Positions 46,597 through 56,037 of a stretch of DNA of 64,000 nt are shown here, in pieces. The notes below the pieces were generated by a model, which worked only from the letters and a program-made list of their open reading frames with translations, made no database searches and was not told the DNA's origin. The position numbers and the translations under genes are program-made. Within the stretch, counting starts at the first letter, position 1. Each line of letters starts with the position of its first letter. This DNA comes from JACCZX01 sp963829995 (GTDB lineage Bacteria; Pseudomonadota; Gammaproteobacteria; Burkholderiales; Burkholderiaceae_F), in contig CAWHKW010000014.1 of assembly GCA_963829995.1 (NCBI GenBank), forward strand, positions 151,464-215,463, written 5' to 3'.

Positions 46597-47046
46597 GTGA
46601 CGATTGTTCAAAACAAGAAGGCGCAACACGATTACTCGATCGAAGAGCGCTACGAAGCGGGTATTGCGCTCGAAGGCTGGGAAGTCAAATCGATTCGCGC
46701 GAACCAGGTTCAATTGAATGAAGCGTACGTGATCGTGCGCGGCGGCGAGCTCTATCTGCTCAACTCGCACATCAGTCCGCTGTCAACGACATCGACGCAC
46801 GTGAAAGCCGAGCCGACGCGCACTCGCAAGCTCTTGCTGCACGCCGCAGAGATACGCAAGCTGATCGGCAAGGTCGAGCGCGCCGGCTATTCACTCGTGC
46901 CCTTGAACATGCACTACAACAAGGGCCGGGTGAAACTCGAAGTGGGTCTAGGAAAGGGCAAACGGCAGTTCGAGAAACGCGCCGACGCGGCGGACAAGGA
47001 CTGGAAACGGGAACAAAGCCGGCTGTTGAAGCAGCGCAGCCGCTAA
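46597..47046 (+). CDS. smpB: SsrA-binding protein SmpB
   Basis: 149 residues from GTG 46597. It carries tmRNA to stalled ribosomes in trans-translation. Marks are IVQNKKAQHDYSIEERYEAG, LEGWEVKSIRANQVQLNEAY, RKLLLHAAEIRKLIGKVERA, and the basic C-terminal tail KRADAADKDWKREQSRLLK. No ssrA gene is seen beside it. Its stop overlaps the convergent GNAT gene by four bases. Confidence 0.96.
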   Translation: MTIVQNKKAQHDYSIEERYEAGIALEGWEVKSIRANQVQLNEAYVIVRGGELYLLNSHISPLSTTSTHVKAEPTRTRKLLLHAAEIRKLIGKVERAGYSLVPLNMHYNKGRVKLEVGLGKGKRQFEKRADAADKDWKREQSRLLKQRSR

Positions 47047-47504
47047 ACCCGCAAAAGCCTTTTCAGAACGACTGCGTCATCGCGGTTCTCGTAATACCCT
47101 CGCAGTATCTCTACCTGCCGGTAACCGTGCTTGCCGTAGAACTGGCGTGCAGCAAAGTTGGTTTCGCGCGCTTCCACCCGGATCGAACCTATCCCTGCAA
47201 CTCTCGCTGTGACCTCCAGCCAGCCGAGCAGCGCCGACGCCACGCCTTGCCGACGCCGCAGTGAATGCACGGCCATCAGCAGGAGATGCGCGTCTTCCTC
47301 GCGATACTTCATGATCGCAAAGCCTGCCAGCATTTCACCCTCGCGCACGACGATCGTGTTGGTCGCAGCATCGCGCATGCTTCTGAGAACGCGCTGAGGG
47401 GTCCACGACCAGTTCAAACCGGACTCGATCGCGTCGCGCGATAACGCCGCGATGCCTGGCGCGTCGGAAGATCGAGCGAGACTAATTTCGTGACTTGCGA
47501 TCAT
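47043..47504 (-). CDS. GNAT-family N-acetyltransferase
   Basis: 153 residues. Acetyl-CoA motif LLLMAVHSLRRRQGVASALL (RRxGVA), followed by IRVEARETNFAARQFYGKHG, close to the RimI/ArgA-like pattern in which E-x-N-x-x-A precedes the FY-x-x-x-G turn. Substrate unknown. Last gene of a minus-strand group ppsA, nfeD, qmcA, GNAT. Confidence 0.87.
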   Translation of the reverse strand: MIASHEISLARSSDAPGIAALSRDAIESGLNWSWTPQRVLRSMRDAATNTIVVREGEMLAGFAIMKYREEDAHLLLMAVHSLRRRQGVASALLGWLEVTARVAGIGSIRVEARETNFAARQFYGKHGYRQVEILRGYYENRDDAVVLKRLLRV

Positions 47505-47522
47505 GCGATTAGCGCTAGTGCC

Positions 47523-48458
47523 TCACTTCGGCGCCGGTTGTGCCCGGACGACCGTTAGCGCCGACGCCACGAGCGAGGAGATGTCGGCAACGTTCGACGG
47601 CACGATCAACGTGTTGTTGGTCTTTGCCAGGTTGCTGAACGCGTCGACAAAGCGGTCGGCAACGCGCAGGTTGACCGCCTCCAGACCTCCGGGCTGGCGA
47701 ATCGTCTCCGCCACCATTTGAATCGCGCGCGCGGTGGCTTCGGCGACCGCGATGACCGCGCCCGCCTCGCCCTGCGCGATGTTGATCTGCGCAAACTTTT
47801 CGCCTTCCGAGCGTGCGATTTCGGCTTCACGCTCGCCCGTTGCGATGTTGATCTGCTCCTGCTTGCGTCCCTCGGACGATGCGATCAGCGCGCGCTTTTC
47901 GCGCTCCGCCGTGATCTGCTGCTGCATCGCGTGCAGGATTGCATTCGGCGGCGTGATGTCCTTGATCTCGTAGCGCAGTACCTTGACGCCCCAGTTCATC
48001 GCCGCTTCGTCGATCGCCGTCACAACGCTGTGATTGATGTACTCCCGCTCTTCGAAGGTCTTGTCGAGTTCGAGTTTGCCGATCACCGAGCGCAGGGTGG
48101 TTTGCGAAAGCTGCGTGATCGCCAGAATGTAGTTGCTGGCCCCGTACGAGGCTCGCTGCGGATCGGTGACCTGGAAGTACAGGACGCCGTCAACCTGCAG
48201 CTGCGTGTTGTCCTTGGTGATGCAGACCTGGCTCGGCGTATCCAGCGGAACTTCCTTCAGGCTGTGCTTGTAGGCCACACGGTCGATGAACGGGATGACC
48301 GGGTTGAGTCCCGGCTGCAGCGTGCCGTGGTACTTGCCCAATCGCTCGATCACCCACGCGCTCTGCTGCGGGACGACCTTCAGCGCGGTAACTGCGAACG
48401 TGAACGCCACGATTGCAATCACGGCAAAGATCAACCAAACACCACTAATGCCGAACAT
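47523..48458 (-). CDS. qmcA: SPFH/Band 7 membrane protein, paraslipin type (QmcA)
   Basis: 311 residues. One N-terminal membrane segment (VWLIFAVIAIVAFTFAVTAL), the SPFH domain (VVPQQSAWVIERLGKYHGTL, VPLDTPSQVCITKDN, LRSVIGKLELDKTFEEREYI), and the Glu/Ala coiled coil (QITAEREKRALIASSEGRKQ). These proteins form large membrane rings that scaffold proteases and lipid domains. Its partner NfeD is encoded just upstream. Confidence 0.93.
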   Translation of the reverse strand: MFGISGVWLIFAVIAIVAFTFAVTALKVVPQQSAWVIERLGKYHGTLQPGLNPVIPFIDRVAYKHSLKEVPLDTPSQVCITKDNTQLQVDGVLYFQVTDPQRASYGASNYILAITQLSQTTLRSVIGKLELDKTFEEREYINHSVVTAIDEAAMNWGVKVLRYEIKDITPPNAILHAMQQQITAEREKRALIASSEGRKQEQINIATGEREAEIARSEGEKFAQINIAQGEAGAVIAVAEATARAIQMVAETIRQPGGLEAVNLRVADRFVDAFSNLAKTNNTLIVPSNVADISSLVASALTVVRAQPAPK

Positions 48459-48483
48459 TTGAAGTCTCCTCAGTGAGATGGGC

Positions 48484-48915
48484 TCAGCGTGATTTGGCGG
48501 CGACGATCAAGCGGTTGGCCGCGATTTCGCGAATGACGAACTCGCCGCCGACGGGCTCCTCACCCGGCACGAGCTCCACATCCCACGTCGCACCCCGGTA
48601 ATTCGCGCGCGCGGTGCGGTTCGGCGCCCACTGATCGACGCGCAGCGTCTGACCGACGTCCATGTTTTGGACGCGATCGCTGGTCGCCCGGTCGCGCAGC
48701 CGCTGTCCGAAGCGCGACTGGCGCAGCCACAACGTTCCGCCGAGACTGAACGCGGCCGCCGTCGCAAGCTGTAGCACCACCGGCGCATCAAGAAGTGCCA
48801 CCACACCGGCCGCGCCGAACGCAACCGCGATCACCAGCAGATAGAACGTGCCGGTCAGCAACTCGGCGACCACCAGGCCGAAGCCGATCACAAACCACCA
48901 GACGTAGTCATCCAT
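48484..48915 (-). CDS. nfeD: NfeD family membrane protein
   Basis: 143 residues, the short NfeD form. N-terminal helices (WWFVIGFGLVVAELLTGTFY and following two) then a cytosolic OB-like beta domain (GQTLRVDQWAPNRTARANYR, GEFVIREIAANRLIV). NfeD pairs with SPFH proteins and is followed by qmcA 25 bases downstream. It overlaps the end of ppsA by eight bases. Confidence 0.92.
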   Translation of the reverse strand: MDDYVWWFVIGFGLVVAELLTGTFYLLVIAVAFGAAGVVALLDAPVVLQLATAAAFSLGGTLWLRQSRFGQRLRDRATSDRVQNMDVGQTLRVDQWAPNRTARANYRGATWDVELVPGEEPVGGEFVIREIAANRLIVAAKSR

Positions 48916-51314
48916 GTGCTTCTATCCTCTCCTTCGACGACGCCGTCGCCACCGAGCTGGCGAGCCGCTGCCAAGTCTCGACCACGGTATCCGGATTCAA
49001 CGATATCGAATCGATTCCCTGCGCCATCAGCCACTCCGCAAAGTCAGCGTGATCGGACGGCCCCTGCCCGCAGATGCCGACGTACTTTCCATGGGCGCGG
49101 CAGGCCGTGATGACCTTAGCGAGCAGCGCCGTGACGGCCGGGTCGCGCTCGTCGAAGCCTTCGGCCACGAGTCCCGAATCGCGATCGATGCCCAGCGTCA
49201 ATTGCGTCAGATCGTTCGAGCCGATCGAGAAGCCGTCGAAGTATTCGAGAAACTGATCGGCCAGGATCGCGTTCGATGGAACTTCGCACATCATGATCAC
49301 GCGCAGTCCATTGTCACCCCGCTTCAGCCCATGTGCTGCCAGCAACTCCATCACGCGCTTTGCTTCGGTCAGCGTTCGTACGAACGGCACCATGATCTCG
49401 ACGTTGGTCAAACCCATTTCATCGCGCACTTTTTTCAGCGCGGCGGATTCCATCCGAAAGCATTCGCGGAACGAATCGGCGATGTAGCGAGAGGCGCCAC
49501 GAAAGCCGAGCATCGGGTTCTCCTCATCGGGCTCGTAGCGCGAGCCGCCGATCAGCGTCTTGTACTCGTTGCTCTTGAAATCCGACATGCGCACGATGAC
49601 CGGCTTCGGCCAGAACGCAGCGGCAATCGTCGAAATGCCTTCGGCGAGTTTCATTTCGAAGAAGGCACGCGGACTCGGGTAACCGTGCGCGAGTCCCTCC
49701 ACCGCCTGCTTAAGCTCCGGATCGAGGTTGGGGTAATCAAGCACCGCCTTCGGATGCACGCCGATTCCGTTATTGATGATGAATTCGAGCCGCGCCAGCC
49801 CGACGCCAGCGTTCGGCAACGATTGAAACTCGAACGCCAGCTGCGGGTTGCCGATGTTCATCATGATCTTGACAGGAAGCGGCGGCAGCGCGCCGCGCTG
49901 CACGGTTTCGACTTCCATTTCAAGCGCGCCGGCGTACACATTGCCGGTGTCACCCTCGGCGCAGCTGACGGTGACGACATCGCCTTCGGTCAGATCTTCG
50001 GTCGCGGTGCCGCACCCGACAACGGCCGGAATACCCAGCTCGCGCGCAATGATCGCCGCATGGCACGTGCGGCCGCCGCGATTGGTGACGATTGCCGCCG
50101 CGCGCTTCATCACCGGCTCCCAGTTCGGATCGGTCATGTCGGTCACCAGCACGTCACCGGGTTGCACCTGATCCATCTGCGCGATGTCCTCGATGATCCG
50201 CACCGGACCGACGCCGATCTTCTGGCCAATCGCGCGGCCGGTCACGAGCACATTGCCGTTGCCTTTCAAGCGGAATCGCTGCTGCGTATCGGCGTTCGAC
50301 TGCGACTTCACCGTCTCCGGCCGCGCCTGCAGGATGTAGATCGTGCCGTCGCCGTCCTTGCCCCACTCGATGTCCATTGAGCGGCCATAGTGCCGCTCGA
50401 TGATGACCGCGTAGCGCGCAAGCTCGACGACGTCGGCGTCGGTCAGTGAAAAGGCATGGCGCTCGCGGGGTGCCACATCGACCGTGCGCACGCGCTTATC
50501 GCCTTCGGCGTCGAACACCATCTTGATGAGCTTCGAGCCCAGATTGCGCCGAATGATCGGCACCTTGCCCGCTGCCAGCATCGGCTTGTGTACATAGAAC
50601 TCGTCCGGGTTCACTGCACCCTGCACCACCGTTTCGCCCAGCCCGTAACTCGACGTGATGAACACCACGTCGCTAAAGCCGGACTCGGTGTCCATCGTGA
50701 ACATCACGCCGGCCGACCCGAGGTCGCTGCGCACCATTTTCTGAACGCCGGCCGACAGCGCCACATCGGCTTGCGCGAACCCTTTGTGAACGCGATAGGC
50801 GATCGCACGATCGTTGTACAGCGAGGCGAACACGTGCTTGATGCGATCCAGCACCGCGTCAATGCCGCTGACATTGAGAAAGGTTTCCTGCTGGCCAGCG
50901 AAGGAGGCGTCGGGAAGATCTTCGGCGGTCGCACTGGACCGCACCGCAAACGATATTTCGCTTGAGCTTTCATGTTCAAGCTCTTGAAATATATTGGATA
51001 TCTCGGCCTTAAACTCATCTGGAAACGGCGCTGCGACGATCCATCCGCGGATCTCTTCTCCCGCTACAGCCAGGGCTCGAACATCGTCCACATTCAGCCC
51101 CTGCAGCCTGCGCTCGATGCGATCGGGAAGCTGCGCATGCCGCAAGAACAATCGGAACGCTTCGGCAGTCGTCGCAAAACCGTCGGGAACCCGCACGTCT
51201 GCGGCACTCAATTGACTCAGCATCTCGCCCAGCGACGCGTTCTTGCCGCCGACCGATTCGACGTCCGACATTCTGAGTTGCGAAAACGGGAATGACGTAC
51301 TTGCCGCGCTGCAT
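48908..51314 (-). CDS. ppsA: phosphoenolpyruvate synthase, frame broken near 51288-51290
   Basis: About 801 residues when repaired. The long frame starts at an internal ATG (51271, MSDVESVGGKNASLGEM), but the normal PpsA N-terminus lies just upstream in another frame: ATG 51314 reads MQRGKYVIP and one base fewer in the GGG run at 51288-51290 would join it as MQRGKYVIPFSQLRMSDVES. Domains: ATP-binding (SFAVRSSATAEDLPDASFAG), the phospho-His swivel (GGRTCHAAIIARELGIPAVV) and the PEP/pyruvate barrel (GVGLARLEFIINN, MVPFVRTL, GSNDLTQLTLG, GICGQGPSD). Makes PEP from pyruvate in gluconeogenesis. Divergent from its regulator ppsR. Confidence 0.94.
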
Positions 51315-51377
51315 GAAATCGACGCCTTCGTTGCGGAACCGCGCGCAGTGTAATGGCGGGGCCGCTAACATCCCGCG
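51315..51377. promoter_or_regulatory. divergent intergenic region ppsA/ppsR
   Basis: 63 bases between the two start codons, which must hold both promoters or share them with the coding ends. No clear -35/-10 pair or palindrome was found. Confidence 0.35.
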
Positions 51378-52226
51378 ATGCCACCTCCCTCGACACCCGC
51401 TTACGACCGCACCGTTTTTTTCGTTTCCGACGGCACAGGCATCACTGCAGAAACGCTCGGCCACAGCGTGCTGACGCAGTTCGAGCATCTGCGTTATCGG
51501 CCACAGCGGCTTCCCTTTATCGACAGCGCAGACAAGGCGCGCGCAGCTGCGGCGCGCATCAATGACGCCGGCGCGCGCGACGGCAAGCGGCCGATCGTGT
51601 TTTCGACGCTGGTCGATCCAGCGGTCTCGGGCGCGTTGCGTGCGGGAACCGAAGCGTTCTTTCTCGAGATGTTCGAAACGTTCGTCGAGCCGCTCGAGCG
51701 CGAGCTCCAATCGCATTCGACGCATACCATCGGCCGCTCGCACGCGATCCGGGTGAACTCGGAGGACTACAAGAACCGCATCGAAGCGATCAACTTCACG
51801 CTCGCGCACGACGACGGGCAGTCGGCGAAGGGACTGGCAGGCGCCGACGTCATTCTCGTCGGTGTATCGCGGTCGGGGAAAACGCCCACCAGCCTGTACC
51901 TGGCGATGCAGTACGGCGTGAAGGCCGCCAACTACCCGCTGATCCCGGAAGACTTCGAGCGCGGGCAACTGCCCAGCACGTTGCCGCAGCACAAGGACAA
52001 GATTTACGGTCTGTCGATTTCGCCGGAGCGGCTTGCCGAGGTGCGCCACGAGCGCCGGCCGAACAGCCGCTACGCAGCGCTGGAAAATTGTCGCAGCGAG
52101 GTTGAGGCCGCCGAGCGAATGATGCGGCGGGAAGGGATTCGGTGGCTGTCGTCGACGACGAAGTCGATAGAAGAGATCGCGGCGACGATCATGCAGGAAG
52201 TGCGGTTGGAGCGGAGATCGTACTGA
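51378..52226 (+). CDS. ppsR: PEP synthase regulatory kinase/phosphorylase PpsR (DUF299)
   Basis: 282 residues. It switches PpsA off and on by ADP-dependent phosphorylation and Pi-dependent removal. Marks are TVFFVSDGTGITAETLGHSV, DDGQSAKGLAGADVILVGVS, the P-loop-like GVSRSGKTPTSLYLA, and NYPLIPEDF. Divergent from ppsA, as is usual. Confidence 0.95.
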   Translation: MPPPSTPAYDRTVFFVSDGTGITAETLGHSVLTQFEHLRYRPQRLPFIDSADKARAAAARINDAGARDGKRPIVFSTLVDPAVSGALRAGTEAFFLEMFETFVEPLERELQSHSTHTIGRSHAIRVNSEDYKNRIEAINFTLAHDDGQSAKGLAGADVILVGVSRSGKTPTSLYLAMQYGVKAANYPLIPEDFERGQLPSTLPQHKDKIYGLSISPERLAEVRHERRPNSRYAALENCRSEVEAAERMMRREGIRWLSSTTKSIEEIAATIMQEVRLERRSY

Positions 52227-52229
52227 GCT

Positions 52230-52258
52230 TCAGTGCGTACACTGACGCGGCTTTTTTT
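52230..52258 (+). terminator. intrinsic terminator after ppsR
   Basis: TCAGTG-CGTA-CACTGA forms a six-pair hairpin four bases after the ppsR stop, followed by CGCGGC and seven Ts (52252-52258). It ends within the 3' end of the convergent gene. Confidence 0.65.
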
Positions 52259-52958
52259 ACTTCGGCCCGCTCGCATTCATAACCATCGTTCGTCCTGCTG
52301 GGCCATCGGCAATCGTCACCATCACATCGTCGCTTCCGCGCTGGAACAAAAGCATCCGTCGCGATGGATTGTTGCCCGACACATCAGAGGTGACAAGCGT
52401 GAAACCCCGCTCGCCCATGCTTCGCTTCAAGAAATCTTCGGTAGCGGATACCGCGGCCTCGGCGGTTGCAGTAACGGTGTAAGCGCGGCGACCGCCGTCT
52501 ACCGTTTCTACGTTTGACAAAACCCGCGATCCCGCGGGCAACGCGAGATGCGAGGGGAGCGCACTGCTCGCCGCCGCCGGCATCATCGGCGTGGTCATTA
52601 CCCAGACGTCGGAAGCGCCGCCTGGCGCCGCCCGCACGCGCACGGTTACGAAGTATTCGCCTATTTTGCGCGCCAGGATTTGATCACTCCCCAGCTTGTT
52701 TTCGACAATCTTGCCGCTCGAGTGCTCATTGAGCGCCTTGCGATAGTGACGCAGCACTTCCAAAGGTGGGCGTGACGTCGTGACGTGATCGATAACCATC
52801 GACCGCCCATTGACCACCATGGAGTCACCGAGCCGTTCAACCGAGCTGCCCTCGGGCGATGCAAGTTGAAGTTCTCGGGCTAGCAATGGTTGCGCAAGCG
52901 CCGCGGACAGGTACAACGCTGCACCAACAGCCATTGTCCTCACAAAGAATTTCAGCAT
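52257..52958 (-). CDS. secreted protein of unknown function in Tad pilus locus
   Basis: 233 residues from ATG 52958. Signal peptide (FFVRTMAVGAALYLSAALAQ), then a periplasmic region with two possible related halves (SRPPLEVLRHYRKALNEHSS and VSATEDFLKRSMGERGFTLV), each followed by beta strands. No named domain. It overlaps the stop of the TadE-like gene by seven bases and ends the minus-strand half of the pilus locus, so a pilus-linked role is inferred from context only. Confidence 0.68.
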   Translation of the reverse strand: MLKFFVRTMAVGAALYLSAALAQPLLARELQLASPEGSSVERLGDSMVVNGRSMVIDHVTTSRPPLEVLRHYRKALNEHSSGKIVENKLGSDQILARKIGEYFVTVRVRAAPGGASDVWVMTTPMMPAAASSALPSHLALPAGSRVLSNVETVDGGRRAYTVTATAEAAVSATEDFLKRSMGERGFTLVTSDVSGNNPSRRMLLFQRGSDDVMVTIADGPAGRTMVMNASGPK

Positions 52959-53809
52959 GGCGGGTCCAGCCGGTCGCACGGCACGATGTTGGGATCGTGA
53001 TCGCCGAAGCGCGGACGCGGCTCGCCGAGCAGCTGCGGAAGCAGCCCCAGTGTTTGGCCTTCGAGTTTCAGCGGCAAGATCGGATACGGACCGAGTGCGG
53101 CGGCATTGTCGATCAGGTTGCGCATGATGTTGGGATCGAAGCTAGGCATCAGGATCGGCGGCGAACTGGGTCCGGCGTTTTCGATCTTGTCGCGCACGAC
53201 ATCGGCGGAGGCAGCGTTCCAAGCATCGATCAAGATGCCAGTCTGGCGAGTCATGCGCAGATCGACGCCTGGATTGTTATCGCTCCAGAACCTGAAGTCG
53301 CGTGGTCCTTCGGGAAACAGGTTGATGCGCGCCGTGTACAGGTTGTCCTCGGGGAGCTTGAAGCCGTTGGCGCCAGCGAACACCGCCAATGCGCGAGATG
53401 GCACGTCGCGCGTCTCGACCTGTGCCTGGTGCGTGATGTCGTCGGCAAAGCGCGGCAGGAAATGATCGCCGCGGAAATCGGTCCACAGGGGATTGCGCAT
53501 ACCGAGAAAATCACCCGCGACATCGTTAGTCTTGACCGGCGCGTCGGATGTGCTGAACAAGCGCCGCCGCGCTTCAGCCGCTACGGTGGCCTCGTCCTTC
53601 ATCGTGACGGGGCCGCGCACCGAAATTTCAAACGCGGCGTAGCGGCTGGCCTGTGAGGCATGTTGAGTCAGATCCAGATACTTGCCAAGCAATGGCACCG
53701 CCAACAACAACGGAGTCAGCACCAAAGCAAGCACCACAAATTCGGTGGTCGATTGCCCGCGCACGGACTGGCGCGCGACGACGGAAGAATGCTGCGAGCG
53801 TGGATTCAT
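52952..53809 (-). CDS. TadE-like pseudopilin/minor pilin
   Basis: 285 residues from ATG 53809. A basic leader precedes RGQSTTEFVVLALVLTPLLL, a prepilin-type site: cleavage after the Gly puts Glu at +5 and an aromatic at +6, as in TadE/TadF. The rest is a long periplasmic domain rich in Pro and Asp, much larger than usual TadE. It overlaps its upstream neighbour by four bases (ATGA). It needs a prepilin peptidase not present in the window. Confidence 0.75.
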   Translation of the reverse strand: MNPRSQHSSVVARQSVRGQSTTEFVVLALVLTPLLLAVPLLGKYLDLTQHASQASRYAAFEISVRGPVTMKDEATVAAEARRRLFSTSDAPVKTNDVAGDFLGMRNPLWTDFRGDHFLPRFADDITHQAQVETRDVPSRALAVFAGANGFKLPEDNLYTARINLFPEGPRDFRFWSDNNPGVDLRMTRQTGILIDAWNAASADVVRDKIENAGPSSPPILMPSFDPNIMRNLIDNAAALGPYPILPLKLEGQTLGLLPQLLGEPRPRFGDHDPNIVPCDRLDPPC

Positions 53810-54594
53810 TTGATGTTTTTCCATTTGATGTTGGCCGGCGGCGTGAACACGCTCGCCGGCGCGGTGGCGTCGAAGTCAATCCGATGCGTTTCGGTGTAGC
53901 TGCGTCTTTCGGGCAGTGTCGAATTCATCATCGAGTCCGCCAGCGGCATCATGTGCGTCGGCAAACCCAGCACCGTGGGCGGAGCGTTTTTGTCGTCGAG
54001 CAGACATGCTTCCTGCACCAGCTCGCCCGCCGTCTTGCGCAGCAGACGGCACGAGTAGCCGGCTTGACGTCCGCTTCCCGCGTCGACATAGCCGGTCGCG
54101 CGCAGCGCGGCCACCCCTTTCACCGGATCGATCGCCACGGCGCCCGGCTTGCCCGGAATCACACGCCGCGTTCCTTCGCCGCGATCGAGATTGACGTTGA
54201 TGATCGTCGATGCGTTGCCGTCGAACGTTGTAATGCGCAAGATGCGCAGCGCTTTAAGCCGCAGCGTGCAGATATCGCCTTCGTCCTGAGCGAGCCCCCA
54301 GATTTCGCTATAGCGGGTGACAGCATTCGGAACGCGCCAGCTGCGCGCACTGAATTCGCCATCCCGATCGGGATTGCCTTCGACACGGCACGTCTTGGGG
54401 TTAACCGGCGACGGACACAACGACTTGCACGTCGTGACCTTGGCCGCGCCTCCTGCTCCTGTCGAGCCGGATTGCTCAAAGTAGATCACGGGCTGCTGCG
54501 GGCCGTCTGCATTCACATGCGGCGGCAGCGGTGTAGCCGCGTGCACGGCAGTCGTTAGCAAGAGCATCGATGCGATCGCGCAGCGACCCAGCAT
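53806..54594 (-). CDS. secreted protein of unknown function in Tad pilus locus
   Basis: 262 residues. Signal peptide (AIASMLLLTTAVHAA), four or more Cys (TTCKSLCPSPVNPKTCRVEG) that could form disulfides, and beta-rich sequence thereafter (RRVIPGKPGAVAIDPVKGVA). No family recognised. Translationally coupled to the TadE-like gene (ATGA) and nine bases after the TadG-like gene. Confidence 0.7.
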   Translation of the reverse strand: MLGRCAIASMLLLTTAVHAATPLPPHVNADGPQQPVIYFEQSGSTGAGGAAKVTTCKSLCPSPVNPKTCRVEGNPDRDGEFSARSWRVPNAVTRYSEIWGLAQDEGDICTLRLKALRILRITTFDGNASTIINVNLDRGEGTRRVIPGKPGAVAIDPVKGVAALRATGYVDAGSGRQAGYSCRLLRKTAGELVQEACLLDDKNAPPTVLGLPTHMMPLADSMMNSTLPERRSYTETHRIDFDATAPASVFTPPANIKWKNIK

Positions 54595-54603
54595 GGTGTG
54601 CCT

Positions 54604-56037
54604 CTACAGTCCAAGCGCCAACCCATTTTGGCGTGTAGCCGCGTATAGCCGATCGGCCGTGGTCGGCGCAACCAGCCGAGATTGCCAGTAGGGGCTGTAG
54701 AGGCTCGCGAGCTCGCGCCGGCCATCGGGTCGCGCCTCAGGCCGCGAAAAAAACACTTCCGCGCGAGACAGCGATGCAATCCGGTCACCCGGTGCAGCGG
54801 CATCGAATACCGCCAATTGTCCGGTCGGATTCACATTCGGATTGCGCCCTGCGCTGCGTGAAGTGTTCTCCGGTTTGAAGACGAAAAAGCTGATCCCGAT
54901 GCGCTGGTCGCGTGACGCGTCCAGATCACTCACGTCCTGCGTGTCGGAAAGACCCGTCCAGAGCACCGCACCCATATTGCGCAGGTCTTCGTTAGCGCTC
55001 AATGCGTTCGATGTGGTGCGGGGATTATCTTCGGTCGAGCGGCCGTAGCTGCCGCTGCCGCCGTTGCCTCCGCCTAATCCGGTTTCGGAGCGCGCGGCGC
55101 CTGCGATCGAGATCTCCTCGGGATCGCACCAGCGCGGAATGCCCTTGCGGAAGCACGGCCATACCTGCCGGTGCACGGCGAGCGTGTCGACCGCTTGCCA
55201 CTCATCGAAGTTCACGAGGTCGGTACCGCCGCGCTTGCGCAGTGAGACGTTGCGTTGCACGAACGGAATGTTCGGACCGAAGTGTGTGAAGCCGCGATTC
55301 GCAGTGAACTCATCGCGCGAGCGCATCACCGAGTCGGCGAGCCGGCCACGCTCGTCAGCCGCGCCGCCGAATTGTCCGTAAGTCCGGGTGAACCCTGCCA
55401 GGCCGACGATCGATGTCGGCACGATTTCAACGTCGAGTGACGGGTCGGAGCGCTGCGCCACCTCGCGCGCAAGGTCGGCTTGCGGCAGTCCGCTCGAAAA
55501 CGCCAGGTCCGTGGCGAGTTGCGACGCGCGCAGTGCGAGGATGGCGCCCGCGTGAATGTTGATGATGCCGAGCGAGTTGATGTACTCGATGATCTCAACG
55601 ATTTCCTGCAGCGCAGACCCGCCGGTCCACGCGTTCAAATACGCGGTCCCGCTCAACACTGCCGCAATCGGAATGCCGCCGGCGATCAGGTGCTGAATGA
55701 CCAACTCATCGAGCGTGGCGACGTTGTATACCCCGGCCTCGAAGTAACGCACCCACGACACCATGCTGACCGCCTGTGCGATCGCGAGCTCGTTGGCGAT
55801 GATCGCGCGATTCGTGTACGCCTCATAGTTGAGTGCACGCGCGTGCGCGATGCCGGCGCTGTAAGCAGCGGCATCGGCTGCATTGGTGACTGTGAGTTTC
55901 TCGTCGACCACTTTCCCCGCGCTGAACATGAAGAGCAGTGAAGCGCAGCAGATCACCAGGAATACCAATCCAAGCGGAAGCACTTGGCCACGTCTGGTAC
56001 GAAGGTATTTCGAAGCGCGCACCATGCTCATCGTCAT
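54604..56037 (-). CDS. TadG-like pilus assembly protein
   Basis: 477 residues. RRGQVLPLGLVFLVICCASL gives the N-terminal prepilin-like membrane helix of the Tad/TadG family, followed by GKVVDEKLTVTNAADAAAYS, the typical Asn-Ala-Ala-Asp-Ala-Ala stretch of TadG N-termini. The periplasmic remainder is long and has no clear vWA domain. Overlaps the lnt-type gene by four bases. Confidence 0.75.
   Translation of the reverse strand: MTMSMVRASKYLRTRRGQVLPLGLVFLVICCASLLFMFSAGKVVDEKLTVTNAADAAAYSAGIAHARALNYEAYTNRAIIANELAIAQAVSMVSWVRYFEAGVYNVATLDELVIQHLIAGGIPIAAVLSGTAYLNAWTGGSALQEIVEIIEYINSLGIINIHAGAILALRASQLATDLAFSSGLPQADLAREVAQRSDPSLDVEIVPTSIVGLAGFTRTYGQFGGAADERGRLADSVMRSRDEFTANRGFTHFGPNIPFVQRNVSLRKRGGTDLVNFDEWQAVDTLAVHRQVWPCFRKGIPRWCDPEEISIAGAARSETGLGGGNGGSGSYGRSTEDNPRTTSNALSANEDLRNMGAVLWTGLSDTQDVSDLDASRDQRIGISFFVFKPENTSRSAGRNPNVNPTGQLAVFDAAAPGDRIASLSRAEVFFSRPEARPDGRRELASLYSPYWQSRLVAPTTADRLYAATRQNGLALGL

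Noticed and set aside
48914..50380. Long plus-strand open frame opposite ppsA
   Set aside because: His/Arg-rich shadow of ppsA.
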